Virus record (IMG/VR): IMGVR_UViG_3300027760_000003
Span: 1 to 43,942 of that record
Direction: 5' to 3' (one strand)
Source of the DNA: a virus
Length of the DNA stretch: 43,942 nt
In this document: positions 1 through 7,927 of the stretch, one piece after another
Layout of the letters: the number at the start of each line of letters is the position of its first letter
How positions within the stretch are numbered: the first letter of the stretch is position 1
Translations under genes and position numbers: made by a program
Notes under the pieces: generated by a model
Databases searched by the model: none
What the model was told of the DNA's origin: nothing
Seen by the model: the letters and a program-made list of their open reading frames with translations, nothing else

Positions 1-88
1 TGATGTTGAAGCAAATGATTGGATAATTGTAGGAGAGAAGATATGAAGAACATAGCATTGTCCGCATTTCTTACTGTTCTTTTAGGCT
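1..88. repeat. Left copy of 88-bp terminal overlap
   Basis: These 88 bases are identical to the last 88 of the window (43855-43942). The overlap runs through the 3' end of the DUF2829-like gene and the 5' end of the small membrane-protein gene, and both reading frames continue across the join. The simplest reading is that the window is a linearised circular molecule and the repeat comes from assembly. A real terminal redundancy of a phage genome is less likely at this length. Confidence 0.9.
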
Positions 89-204
89 TTTTGATTTGGT
101 TACCGATGATAACTATTTCAGACGAGTTACTGGATTTAAATAGCAAAATTGACAAGATAGTAACCTTCTTAGATCTCGAACTAAAAGATGAGGTGGAAGA
201 ATGA
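43..204 (+). CDS. Small single-pass membrane protein
   Basis: This 53-residue protein opens with MKNIALSAFL and a hydrophobic stretch of about 20 residues (roughly 5-25), followed by an acidic, helical tail ending DEVEE. That is the layout of an N-terminal membrane anchor with a short cytoplasmic or periplasmic tail. The ATG at 43 is chosen because AGGAGAGAAG lies just upstream; an in-frame TTG at 19 lacks such a site. The start overlaps the stop of the preceding DUF2829-like gene by ATGA (seen in the second copy at 43897-43900), and the stop overlaps the next start by ATGA, so it belongs to the rightward early operon. No family is recognised; a role at the membrane is all that can be inferred. 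Confidence 0.7.
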   Translation: MKNIALSAFLTVLLGFLIWLPMITISDELLDLNSKIDKIVTFLDLELKDEVEE

Positions 205-437
205 AACTACAGCAAGGCACAAGCAAACACGAACGTTCCGATACGGTACAAAAGCTGGCAGAAAAATGGAAGTGGTCTCAAAAGGATATAAAAGCGGGAA
301 AATTCAGTGATGCTTGTGATAGATTCGTTGCTTTGGAGCAATTTAGAAAAGATTATGCAGAGAGAAAGAAACAAAGGCTACAAGCTGAAGTAAACCATTA
401 TAAACAAAAAGAAGGAGAACCATATGGCTACTATTGA
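201..437 (+). CDS. Hypothetical charged helical protein
   Basis: A 78-residue, lysine/glutamate-rich protein, mostly predicted helix, with aromatic residues around EKWKWSQKD and a basic, coiled-coil-like C-terminal half. It starts in an ATGA overlap with the upstream membrane-protein gene, and its end overlaps the next gene by 14 bases, which supports translation as part of one transcript. No catalytic motif or known family was recognised. Small basic helical proteins in this position of phage early operons are often nucleic-acid-binding, but nothing here proves it. Confidence 0.65.
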   Translation: MKLQQGTSKHERSDTVQKLAEKWKWSQKDIKAGKFSDACDRFVALEQFRKDYAERKKQRLQAEVNHYKQKEGEPYGYY

Positions 438-624
438 TATACAACCGATCGTTGATCAATTACTAACGGCTTTAGTAAACAACGGCGATCAAGTAATGCT
501 TAATGCCACTTTACTGGCAAGCTATAGACCGTCAAGCTCGATTGATCTAATTGCTCAAGCTGCTACGTTGACAACTGATAGAGATGCGATTTTGACTACA
601 TTAATCAATTACGGAATTGAGTAA
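424..624 (+). CDS. Hypothetical small protein
   Basis: This 66-residue protein is preceded by a good ribosome-binding site (AAGGAG about 8 bases before the ATG, inside the end of the upstream gene). It is rich in Leu, Ala, Thr and Asp, with alternating helices and no membrane segment. The N-terminus reads MATIDIQPIVDQLL. The family is unknown. A 43-base AT-rich gap follows before the terminase-like gene, which is unusual in this otherwise overlapping run and may hold a promoter, though no convincing -35/-10 pair was found. Confidence 0.65.
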   Translation: MATIDIQPIVDQLLTALVNNGDQVMLNATLLASYRPSSSIDLIAQAATLTTDRDAILTTLINYGIE

Positions 625-667
625 AATATGGTATATTTGTTATAAATTAATAACTAAATATAATTAA

Positions 668-1144
668 ATGGCAATAGCTGTTAAAACAAAAGGTTTTAAA
701 AAAGGTGAAGTAGCCAATCCAAATGGTCGACCTAAAGGAGCAGTTAATGCCACGACTATAAAATTTGCAAAGTTTAAGACTTTAGCTTCTGAAAAGTATG
801 AAGATGCGTTTGATATACTATGGGAAGCTATGGAAGCGAAAGAAGGGTGGGCGCATCAAATATTCTTTAAAGAGCTAGTGCCGAAAAAGGTACATCAACC
901 GACTATTGTAGTTGATGCGAAAGACACGACAACTGACGGAAGAGTAGAGTCGATAGTCAAAGAGTTGCCTAAATTTAAAGAGCTAACTCACGAGGAAGCT
1001 TTGAACGAGGTAAGAGTACTTAAGGCTATTGAACAGAAAGAACAAGTAACCAAGCCTACAGATAATGTATTTTCCAAGCTGACTGACGCACAGGGTAGGC
1101 AGTTGCACTTATGGTTAACTGCTAATGATAAGGAGGATATATGA
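668..1144 (+). CDS. Candidate terminase small subunit (DUF5681-like N-terminus)
   Basis: This 158-residue protein begins with a basic segment containing FKKGEVANPNGRPKGA (residues ~10-25). The K-G-x-x-x-N-P-x-G-R-P-K-G pattern is typical of DUF5681 and many phage small-terminase-like or DNA-binding proteins. A helical middle part and an acidic, helical C-terminus follow. Its position just ahead of the large terminase, once the 8-kb leftward partition/transposon block is set aside, supports a role as the DNA-recognition subunit of the packaging motor. The stop overlaps the start of a 19-codon ORF by ATGA. The DUF5681 signature is seen; the TerS assignment is inference from position. No strong ribosome-binding site precedes the ATG. 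Confidence 0.5.
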   Translation: MAIAVKTKGFKKGEVANPNGRPKGAVNATTIKFAKFKTLASEKYEDAFDILWEAMEAKEGWAHQIFFKELVPKKVHQPTIVVDAKDTTTDGRVESIVKELPKFKELTHEEALNEVRVLKAIEQKEQVTKPTDNVFSKLTDAQGRQLHLWLTANDKEDI

Positions 1145-1200
1145 TTTGGTTTTTTATAGTAGTGGGAATAATTTTATTGCTTTTAATCGCTTACAAGTAA
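1141..1200 (+). CDS. 19-residue single-span membrane micropeptide
   Basis: This very short ORF encodes MIWFFIVVGIILLLLIAYK, which is almost entirely one transmembrane helix with a lysine at the end. A perfect AAGGAGG sits four bases before its ATG and the start overlaps the previous stop (ATGA), so ribosomes finishing the upstream gene could re-initiate here. Such peptides can be holin-like, regulators of a membrane protein, or decoys; the function is unknown. The strong ribosome-binding site is the main reason to believe it. Confidence 0.45.
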   Translation: MIWFFIVVGIILLLLIAYK

Positions 1201-1461
1201 CTAACTTTAATTAATTCTTTAACATTCTCTAGTAAAAAATCGTTGTAATTTGGCAACAATTTCCATAACCTATGTTATGCGACCGAATTTAGGGTAGTTT
1301 TTTCCTTAATGGTTTTTGAAGATTTTCGAAAAAATGGGAGGCGTTCTGTCTCGATACAAACGCAGCTATTTCATTCTATCGCTGACAGAACTATCTAAAA
1401 TTACATCGAAAGACTGAAATCGTCAAGCGTTATGTATTCCTTAATGGTTTTTTAGATGGAG
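1201..1461. other. Gene-free stretch with inverted and direct repeats
   Basis: No coding signal is seen between the rightward micropeptide and the convergent leftward gene. The stretch holds a CATAAC/GTTATG hairpin (1264-1279), an 8-bp inverted repeat GTTCTGTC/GACAGAAC (1343-1350 and 1384-1391) whose loop contains a further CGAT/ATCG pairing, and two copies of TTCCTTAATGGTTTTT (1302-1317 and 1437-1452). It could hold terminators for the two convergent transcripts or be a scar of an earlier insertion. Confidence 0.5.
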
Positions 1462-1809
1462 CTAAAAATTAAGTCTTATGTGGCTATCGTCACAACTAAT
1501 TATTTCTTCGCTTTCATTATTTAATTTTGCTGTAATCAAGACATTCTCCAGATTACCGTCTGTGTTTAGCTTAGGTGCTTGGCTAGCGGTAAGTATGTTC
1601 AAATCAGCTGAAACTTTTATAATACTCTGTATATCTTTTCTTTGAGTAAACTCTCTGTCAAGAATGGATTCGATGTGTCTTATTACATATCCTATGAAAC
1701 GTTCTTTAGTATTGAGCATATCACCGCATTTATTGACACTCAGTAATAAAGGAACGCTCGCTGCGTTAGCTTCTATTTCAACTTCTATTATATCTCTTTC
1801 TTTTGTCAT
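1462..1809 (-). CDS. Hypothetical protein of the partition-side operon
   Basis: This leftward gene encodes about 115 residues from the ATG at 1809; an in-frame TTG at 1851 would add 14 residues. The protein is soluble, acidic and mixed alpha/beta, with an early EVEIEANAASVPLLLSVNK segment. No family was recognised. If the IS at 1946-7485 is removed, this gene lies about 140 bases downstream of the XRE regulator on the same strand, so it was probably the last gene of the parA-led leftward group before the insertion. Neither start has a convincing ribosome-binding site. Confidence 0.45.
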   Translation of the reverse strand: MTKERDIIEVEIEANAASVPLLLSVNKCGDMLNTKERFIGYVIRHIESILDREFTQRKDIQSIIKVSADLNILTASQAPKLNTDGNLENVLITAKLNNESEEIISCDDSHIRLNF

Positions 1810-2030
1810 TTTGTTTCTAGCTTTAAAGTGTGTAGGGATGCGTTCTGCCAAAGACTAGCTTATGAGACCGAATTGTCTTGCAAGGCAGAACCAATAACAA
1901 GCTACATTGAATTGGTAAAAGGGTCAAGTATTATCTATTTCTTTAACTCACCTTACTCATGGTTGAGAAAAACTGTATAAAGATGTAAGATTAGATATAT
2001 AATTCTATAAATAAAGATTAATTAATTAAA

Positions 2031-2945
2031 ATGCACGCGACACTAGATATTTATACAGACTATTTAATTTGTCAAAATAACTACGCAACATCTACTGGAT
2101 TGGCTGATTTATTATGTGGTGCGATGAGCCACGATAAATTCACCAGATTCCTCAATGGCACAGCCTTAGGATCACAACATTTGTGGCTTTATATCAAGGA
2201 TGAAATTAGAAAGAATGAAAAGCAAACAGGTGGGGTTTTGATATTGGACGATTCGATTGAAGAAAAGCCTTATACTGATGAAAATGAAATTATGTGTTGG
2301 CATTATTCACATGCTAAAGGAACTCATGTTAAAGGAGTCAATATACTTTCATGCCTTGTCCGTTATGGCGATGTATCACTGCCTGTAGGTTACGAGATCG
2401 TACATAAAGACGTAGTGTTTTGTGATGTTGAGAGTAAAAAAGTAAAGAAAAAGGCAAGCCTTACTAAGAACGAGCATTTTCGTAATTTAATAAAACAAAG
2501 TCATACGAATAAAATATTATTTGATTATGTGTTAGCTGACAACTGGTTTGGAGCAAAGGATAATCTGGAATACATACATAGTTTGAAGAAGTATTTTATT
2601 ATAGGTATAAAATCAAATCGTACTATAGCTTTATCGCAGAATGATAAAATGAAAGGTCAATTTCAACAAGTCTCATCATTAAATCTAAAAGGAGGTCAGT
2701 CTATTAAGGTGTGGCTTAAGGGAATAGAATTCCCTGTGACACTGATTAAGAAAGTTTTCATAAACGAAGATAATTCAACTGGCATTCTCTATTTAGTATC
2801 AAATGATCTTGACCATGAGGCTGATTATTTATACGAAATCTACCAAAAACGGTGGCAAATCGAAATATATCATAAATCAATCAAGCAAAATGCTAGCTTA
2901 GCGAAGTCGCCCACAAAGAAAGTGACATCTCAATCAAATCATATA
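2031..2945 (+). pseudogene. IS4-type DDE transposase, 5' part (split gene)
   Basis: About 305 residues of an IS4-superfamily transposase. It shows the first acidic site in VLILDDSIEEKP, a second in VLADNWFGAK, and the IS4 signature Y-(2)-R-(3)-E-(6)-K in YQKRWQIEIYHKSIKQ, so all catalytic residues lie in this part. The frame is cut after SQSNHI at 2945, where the Tn3 element begins; the open frame then runs about 13 codons into Tn3 DNA. Joining 2945 to 7326 restores an uninterrupted frame of about 355 codons. The interruption is therefore recent and the gene was probably intact beforehand. The final C-terminal segment is missing, so activity is doubtful. Confidence 0.85.
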
Positions 2946-3100
2946 GGGGTTCTTTGCGGGAAGGTACGGATTTTCTCGGCATAGGTGTCTAGCCCTTTAA
3001 TTATAAGGCATACAGAGGACGAGTTGATTTTAAAATGATGAGGAGGTGGTGCCTTGAAAGCCTTTTAAAGCAAGGAGTTCAGCTTTTGGATGATTTTCAT
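2946..3100. repeat. Tn3 left terminal inverted repeat (~155 bp)
   Basis: Compared with the reverse complement of 7166-7320, this stretch aligns without gaps for about 155 bases with scattered mismatches. The first ~42 bases are nearly perfect. Most Tn3 elements have terminal repeats of about 38 bp. Confidence 0.85.
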
Positions 3101-3246
3101 ATGAACTTTTTCTGTGTCTAAATTAGTATCAAATGCACTGTTATTGGAAACGTAAGATTTATCACAGTATTTTTTACGATTTAATTTTGATAATGTTCTT
3201 GGAATACGAGTATTATTGTGATAGATGGACAGCTTGAAATTCTAGG
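3065..3246 (-). pseudogene. Possible ORF remnant inside Tn3
   Basis: On the minus strand a start-less open frame of about 55 codons reads NFKLSIYHNNTRIPRTLSKL and continues to a stop inside the left terminal repeat. It has no ATG near its beginning and is preceded in frame by TAG. It may be the 3' scrap of a former passenger gene; no family was recognised. The right terminal repeat encodes the matching last residues (MKITQKLNTLV), as expected from the long repeats. Confidence 0.25.
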
Positions 3247-3262
3247 TAAGCTCTTTTTCTTA

Positions 3263-3290
3263 GCTACCCTAAACACTTGTTTAGGGTAGC
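3263..3290. terminator. Strong hairpin downstream of tnpA
   Basis: GCTACCCTAAA pairs with TTTAGGGTAGC across a 6-base loop, a perfect 11-bp stem about 75 bases beyond the transposase stop. The minus-strand sequence after it is A-rich rather than U-rich, so it is not a textbook rho-independent terminator. It may protect the transcript end or block read-through. Confidence 0.45.
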
Positions 3291-3365
3291 CGTTGTATTA
3301 GTATCAGTCAAGTTTTTTGAATTCCCTCTTCTGATTTTTTTACCTTGTTTCGTTTTTAGTATCAA

Positions 3366-6300
3366 TTATATCTGAAGGTTACATACTGATTGAGCTATAA
3401 CTCCCTGCAGATCCAAAAGTATAACATTATTTGTAAATTCATATTTTCCTATAAGGCTAATATGAATCCACGCAACAGGCGATAACCTGAGGACTTTTTT
3501 GCATTCCTCTAGCATTCCATTATTTTTACAATATTCATATATTCCTGATAATAATGATGCATTATAAAAGATAATACATATTGCCAACAACCTGGCACAT
3601 TCATTATTAATGACAAGCTCTATTTCATTTTTACCAATTAACTTTCTACCACTTACCTTAGCAATAGCTGATCTTAGTTGGTGATATGATTCTCCACGAT
3701 TTAGGGAGCGGTGAACACATTTACGCATTTCTTCATCATCTATGTAGTCCAGAATATAAAGAGTCATAATGATTTTATCTAATTCTATCAAGGCTCTCAA
3801 CGTATCATTAGATTTATATGATGATAATTTCTTTACAATACTGCTCTGAGTGTTTTTCTTTAGCCCTAATGTTGCAAGGATTCTTAACATATTATCCGAT
3901 TCTTTGATAATAAGACTTTTATTTACTTTTTTATTAGGCTTGATAAGACATCCTTTATATCGACTTGAATCAGGGGCATCAAAACTTACCATGTGGTCAC
4001 GCACTTTTTGATCAAGCTTCGTAAATCTTGGCATAAACCTATAGCCAAACATATAAAGTAGGATAAAATTGACGCGGTTGATGCTATGCATATCACCAGA
4101 TACCGCAGAAACGCTAATGTCACTGGTGTTACTTTTTAGGGCATCTAGAAGGTAGTGACTTTCGTGTTCATTTGAACCTATTATTTTAGTACATAATGGC
4201 AAGCAGTTAGCAAATAGTGTATAAGCCGAAATGCCTTTACCAAATCCATAGTATTTCGAAGAATACCTTGCCTTAATTGTGTTATATCGTGTTTCTAGCT
4301 TCTGCCCATCAACGCTTGCATGTATGCCATAGTCTGCTAGTGTATACTTCTCAAATATTGGCAGCTTAGCTATCTTGTTCATTACTGTATCGCTTGAATC
4401 AGTTAGTGTTTTATAACGGATAAAACTATTATATGTAGATGTTAAATCCTGCTCTTTAACATCACTTATATCTTTCATTTTATATATATCTGTTCCCGTA
4501 CCTTTAGCTACTAAGCAAGCTGCAATCGAAGCTTCTTCTGCTTGGGTTTTACTATAAGTTGGCAAGATATGAGTAAATTTCTTTATAAAATCTGTATGAT
4601 GATTTGTGAACTTAATAATTTGACCTAAACTGGAAATATTCATATTTTCATAGAATGGATTATTAACGCTATCTTCTATCCTTTTATAAGGCATCTTCCA
4701 ACTAGTCACTTCTCCTTTTTTATTATATTTAATCTTAATCTTGCTATTAATACCAGAACTAATCTTTTGATTGATCTCTTTATAGCGTTTACTCAGTAAC
4801 GATTCACAATTGTCTAATATTTTTTCAATATCGATTGAGATTAGCTGATTTCCTAGGTTATGTAGAATACTATCTTTGTCTTTATCCCAGTATTCTTTTT
4901 TAATAAGCTCATCATCAAGGGATCTGTAACTTAAACTATCTTTGATAGTGACAGTTCCTTTGCCTAGGTGTTTTTCAATATGAGTATATAACATAAATTC
5001 ATAAGCATCAGCATTGATAACCTTAATTTTCTTTTTATTATTCCCCGACTTAACTTTCGTAATCACATAGCGCCTTAGTGGTGGAGAAATAAATTCAAGA
5101 GGAACGTCTTCAAATTGATAGTCACTAAATGACTTATGACTATCAAAATGAGTTTTTAGAAATGCAATAGCTTTGCTAAGATCCTTGGACTTAGTTTGAA
5201 AATCCAGAGCTTTGAAGGTTAACCTAGTATTTAGTTTAATTGCAGGTGCATTTTTATTATAATACTGCCATCTGTAAAAATCTGGACTCAAATGGGGCTT
5301 TCTAATTTTCTGAATAAATTGCTGAAACTTTTCTTTAGCAACAATTACAAAAGACTTATTACGCAGCTCATTATCAGGAACTTTTTTATTTATATGTAGC
5401 GATAAAATACTTGCAGCCAAATCACGATTATCTTTATCCGTTACTTGAGCAAGGTAAATTGTTTCCTTTTGGTAAGCGTCAGCATCGTCAATATAGCCAT
5501 TAACTTTATGAATGAAGCTACTGGCTAGGTGATCATTAATCTTTAAAAATCTATAATGGACGTAGCATAACAGATATAACCTTGCTAGATTAGGTTGCTT
5601 AAGTTTTCTCAATCCATATACGGTATATTGTCCAGCTAACTCAGCATAGTGAGCTACATTTTGTTCTGAAATATCTAACTGCTTTATAATTTCAATTGAA
5701 CTGTGGTATATTTCAAATAATAACTTGTTCTTTTCGACACTTGATTTTATTTCATTGGTGGTGAAATCTTTTTGGTCTTTTTTAATCAGAGTGAGTTGAT
5801 AAAATAAGTCGTCTTTCTCCAAAAGCTTGCTTAAAGACTTACGCAGCGAACTATCCATTATTGTATAGAGCTTATTACTTATACGTAGCTTCTCGTTATT
5901 GCAGCTTCCAGAGACTAAATCTTGTAATATTGAGTAGGATGGCCTAATGATTTTATGTTGATGGCAGTAATCTAAGAGAGAATCAAATAGGTATTTAGGG
6001 ACAGAGTGCTGTTTTACTACAGATTTTAGATAATTTGATAAATGACTTTGAAAACTCTTGGTATATAAAGACATTTCATATTTATTGAGGATAACTTGAC
6101 GATTTGAGTAGTATTGTCGATTACTTATTTGCTTCATAGGGAAAGAACTTCCCGCAAAATAAGACTTTATAATAAATCTTACATCTTCTTTGACTGCTTG
6201 AAATGTAAAAGAAAAGAAATATTGAGATGTACGAAAATAACCTAAATTCAAAATATAATTGATTTTTACAGGAATGCTATTAATTGTATTTAAGTAGTTT

Positions 6301-6410
6301 TTATCAATCTCATCTAATTCAAAAACAAATTGACGTTCCTCATTATTAAGTTTAGGTATTTTATATAATTTATCAAAATCATCATCTGATAAAATTCTTA
6401 GTCTTGCCAT
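3366..6410 (-). CDS. tnpA: Tn3-family transposase
   Basis: This 1014-residue protein has the normal length and layout of Tn3 transposases: an N-terminal DUF4158-type DNA-binding region (roughly 1-170), a long helical middle, and the C-terminal DDE catalytic domain. The catalytic acids are visible as D701 in ASVDGQKLET, D773 in AVSGDMHSINRVNF and E907 in SLNRGESYHQLRSAI. These carry out strand cleavage and replicative transfer at the terminal repeats. The frame is uninterrupted, so the enzyme is probably functional. It diverges from tnpR across a 166-bp gap that should hold res and both promoters, so resolvase binding there probably also represses tnpA, as in Tn3 itself. Confidence 0.95.
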   Translation of the reverse strand: MARLRILSDDDFDKLYKIPKLNNEERQFVFELDEIDKNYLNTINSIPVKINYILNLGYFRTSQYFFSFTFQAVKEDVRFIIKSYFAGSSFPMKQISNRQYYSNRQVILNKYEMSLYTKSFQSHLSNYLKSVVKQHSVPKYLFDSLLDYCHQHKIIRPSYSILQDLVSGSCNNEKLRISNKLYTIMDSSLRKSLSKLLEKDDLFYQLTLIKKDQKDFTTNEIKSSVEKNKLLFEIYHSSIEIIKQLDISEQNVAHYAELAGQYTVYGLRKLKQPNLARLYLLCYVHYRFLKINDHLASSFIHKVNGYIDDADAYQKETIYLAQVTDKDNRDLAASILSLHINKKVPDNELRNKSFVIVAKEKFQQFIQKIRKPHLSPDFYRWQYYNKNAPAIKLNTRLTFKALDFQTKSKDLSKAIAFLKTHFDSHKSFSDYQFEDVPLEFISPPLRRYVITKVKSGNNKKKIKVINADAYEFMLYTHIEKHLGKGTVTIKDSLSYRSLDDELIKKEYWDKDKDSILHNLGNQLISIDIEKILDNCESLLSKRYKEINQKISSGINSKIKIKYNKKGEVTSWKMPYKRIEDSVNNPFYENMNISSLGQIIKFTNHHTDFIKKFTHILPTYSKTQAEEASIAACLVAKGTGTDIYKMKDISDVKEQDLTSTYNSFIRYKTLTDSSDTVMNKIAKLPIFEKYTLADYGIHASVDGQKLETRYNTIKARYSSKYYGFGKGISAYTLFANCLPLCTKIIGSNEHESHYLLDALKSNTSDISVSAVSGDMHSINRVNFILLYMFGYRFMPRFTKLDQKVRDHMVSFDAPDSSRYKGCLIKPNKKVNKSLIIKESDNMLRILATLGLKKNTQSSIVKKLSSYKSNDTLRALIELDKIIMTLYILDYIDDEEMRKCVHRSLNRGESYHQLRSAIAKVSGRKLIGKNEIELVINNECARLLAICIIFYNASLLSGIYEYCKNNGMLEECKKVLRLSPVAWIHISLIGKYEFTNNVILLDLQGVIAQSVCNLQI

Positions 6411-6576
6411 AATTTACCATTCCAAAAACGAGTGTTTTAGGTGTCCCAGAATAACATTGTAATTTTCCGACATTCCTGACCAAAAATTTGCTTCAAAACT
6501 AATACCAATTGTCTTAGAGAAAAAATAGCATATTATTAAGGTTTCTGGAACAGATTTTTTAAACAAAGGTGCAAAA
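6411..6576. promoter_or_regulatory. Candidate res site and divergent promoters of Tn3
   Basis: The gap between the divergent tnpA and tnpR is where Tn3-type elements keep res. A 31-bp imperfect dyad with TGTC and GACA ends (6442-6472) resembles a resolvase subsite. A second TGTC lies near 6510 beside an A-rich run. The subsites were judged by eye only. Confidence 0.5.
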
Positions 6577-7137
6577 ATGAAATTTGGTTATGCTAGAGTT
6601 TCAAAAAATGAACAAAGCTTGGAAATTCAAGTGGAAAAATTAACTCAAACTGGTTGCCATGAAATTTATAAAGAAAAAGTTTCTGGAGCTAAAGACGACA
6701 GAACACAATTAAATCATCTTATTGGTAAATTAAGAGAAGGTGATATTGTATGTGTTGTTCGTCTTGATCGTTTAGGTCGAAGAATGACAAAATTAATTGA
6801 GTTGATCAATGACTTTAAAGATAGAGGCGTTGAATTTGTTGCGTTAGAAAATAATATTGATACTACAACCCCAATGGGAATGGCGCTTTTTACTGTGTGT
6901 GCAGCATTTTCTGAGATGGAAAGAGAGTTGATAAAGGAACGAGTCAAAGCAGGTTTAGATGCTGCTCATAGTAAAGGCAGAAAAGGTGGGAGACCCAAAG
7001 CTCTAACTGCTGACAAACTAAAAAAATTAAAATCATTCACAAAATCAGAAGATTTTTCAGTAACAGAAATTTGTCGCATGGTAGGGATTAGCCGCTCTGT
7101 ATATTACCGAGCTATCGTAGCAGAACTAGCAAAATAA
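6577..7137 (+). CDS. tnpR: Serine resolvase of Tn3
   Basis: This 186-residue small serine recombinase starts KFGYARVSKNEQSL, with the catalytic serine at S9, and continues with the RLDRLGRR arginine cluster (62-69) that activates the scissile phosphate. Next come the E-helix (AAFSEMERELIKERVKAG) and a C-terminal helix-turn-helix (SVTEICRMVGISRSVYYRAI). It resolves cointegrates formed during replicative transposition by recombining two res sites. Length and motif order match Tn3/gamma-delta resolvases. AAAGGTG lies just before the ATG. The gene appears intact. Confidence 0.95.
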   Translation: MKFGYARVSKNEQSLEIQVEKLTQTGCHEIYKEKVSGAKDDRTQLNHLIGKLREGDIVCVVRLDRLGRRMTKLIELINDFKDRGVEFVALENNIDTTTPMGMALFTVCAAFSEMERELIKERVKAGLDAAHSKGRKGGRPKALTADKLKKLKSFTKSEDFSVTEICRMVGISRSVYYRAIVAELAK

Positions 7138-7165
7138 TAGGCACAAATCTACTTTGCCAAAAGCC

Positions 7166-7320
7166 ATGAAAATCACCCAAAAGCTGAACACCTTAGTCTA
7201 AAAGGGTTTCAAGGCACCCCCACCTCATCATTTTAAAATCAACTCACCCTCTGTATGCCTTATAACTAAAGGGTTAAACACCTATGCCGAGAAAATCCGT
7301 ACCTTCCTGCAAAGAACCCC
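7166..7320. repeat. Tn3 right terminal inverted repeat (~155 bp)
   Basis: Reverse complement of the left repeat at 2946-3100, imperfect but ungapped. The outer end reads GCAAAGAACCCC and is followed at once by the ATATA target duplication. Confidence 0.85.
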
Positions 7321-7478
7321 ATATATTTGCTTCAATCATTGCCTTTTGCAAGCTTGAGATGCTTCAATTAAAAACTTGTGTAAACCACTTTGCATTGAAA
7401 TATAAATTAATTCTTAGAGCAAATCAGGCAACAATGCTGGAATTGCAAAATTTATACAAATTAGCAGCTGGTGCGTAA
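7321..7478 (+). pseudogene. IS4-type transposase, 3' part (split gene)
   Basis: After the right end of Tn3 the reading frame of the interrupted transposase resumes as ATATTTGCTTCA (I-F-A-S) and continues IIAFCKLEMLQLKTCVNHFA to a stop at 7476-7478. This is the usual C-terminal helix region of these transposases. An apparent start inside the Tn3 end (near 7284) is an artefact of the junction. The exact fit of the two halves shows that Tn3 inserted into an intact gene and that no sequence has been lost. Confidence 0.85.
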
Positions 7479-7510
7479 GGTGAGTCTTTAAGTCGGCTGC
7501 TCTTCAACAT

Positions 7511-7858
7511 CTACTTGGCTAACGACTTTATCAATGTATTAACAGCAGCTTGATGATCAGGATTCTCGATTCTCATAAAGTTACGTGATACTTCGATGCA
7601 CATACGTTGATGCTGTGTTACTACAGGTTTATTGTCATCAGACTCTAGCCCTTCTACAAAATAAGATATATTTTTTGATAAAGCTTTTGCAATTATAAGC
7701 AATCTACTTGCATAAATTCTGTTTCTGCCTTTTTCATATTTTTCTACTTGTTGGTGAGTAACGCCAATACTCTTCGATAGTTGGGCACGAGAAAGCCCAT
7801 GAGCAAGTCTCAGCGAGTATATTCTCTCCCCTACATATCTATCAACTGAGGTAGTCAT
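7511..7858 (-). CDS. XRE-family transcriptional regulator
   Basis: About 115 residues with a Cro/CI-type helix-turn-helix at roughly 15-65. The recognition region reads LSRAQLSKSIGVTHQQVEKY, and KGRNRI follows, as in classic XRE repressors. The C-terminal half (VTQHQRMCIEVSRNF and on) is a short helical tail found in many small alphaproteobacterial regulators. The ATG at 7858 is preferred over one four codons upstream because GAGG lies seven bases before it. It is the fourth leftward gene from parA and may control the partition operon or the plasmid/lytic choice. The IS4-type element begins about 25 bases past its stop. Confidence 0.85.
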   Translation of the reverse strand: MTTSVDRYVGERIYSLRLAHGLSRAQLSKSIGVTHQQVEKYEKGRNRIYASRLLIIAKALSKNISYFVEGLESDDNKPVVTQHQRMCIEVSRNFMRIENPDHQAAVNTLIKSLAK

Positions 7859-7927
7859 TTTTTGCCTCATGTGTTAAATATCCCCAAATCATTTTATAAT
7901 GCCATGCTAGTTTTAAATCAACTGACG

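Larger units (their letters stand above)
2946..7320. mobile_element. Tn3-family transposon (4,375 bp)
   Basis: The element begins GGGGTTCTTTGC and ends with its inverse, and is flanked by the direct repeat ATATA (2941-2945 and 7321-7325), the 5-bp duplication usual for Tn3 elements. It encodes a leftward transposase and a rightward serine resolvase with a res-like gap between them. No passenger gene such as resistance or toxin-antitoxin is seen. Its terminal repeats are unusually long (about 155 bp, imperfect). It lies inside the transposase gene of the IS4-type element. Confidence 0.95.
1946..7485 (+). mobile_element. IS4-type insertion sequence, interrupted by Tn3
   Basis: The ends are the inverted 11-mers ACTCACCTTAC (1946-1956) and GTAAGGTGAGT (7475-7485). 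The flanks repeat CTTTA, or TCTTTAA if the terminal repeat is counted as one base shorter, which fits a target-site duplication. With the Tn3 element and one copy of its 5-bp duplication removed, the IS would be about 1.16 kb with one transposase ORF filling most of it. It sits just downstream of the XRE regulator stop codon and separates that gene from the one at 1462-1809. End coordinates were read by eye and are accurate to a base or two. Confidence 0.7.

Noticed and set aside
1-88. 88-bp terminal repeat as a genuine phage terminal redundancy or att site
   Set aside because: Genes run continuously through the overlap, no integrase is present, and headful redundancy would be larger and variable; a circular assembly overlap explains it better.
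1664-1858. Plus-strand open frame with a hydrophobic, Leu/Ser-rich product
   Set aside because: It is antisense to the 1462-1809 gene and its hydrophobic composition is the usual shadow of charged codons; no ribosome-binding site. The sense gene itself is only moderately supported.
7284-7320. ATG-started N-terminus in the right end of Tn3 joined to the transposase 3' part
   Set aside because: The first residues come from the Tn3 terminal repeat and are a junction artefact; the true frame comes from the 5' part at 2031-2945.
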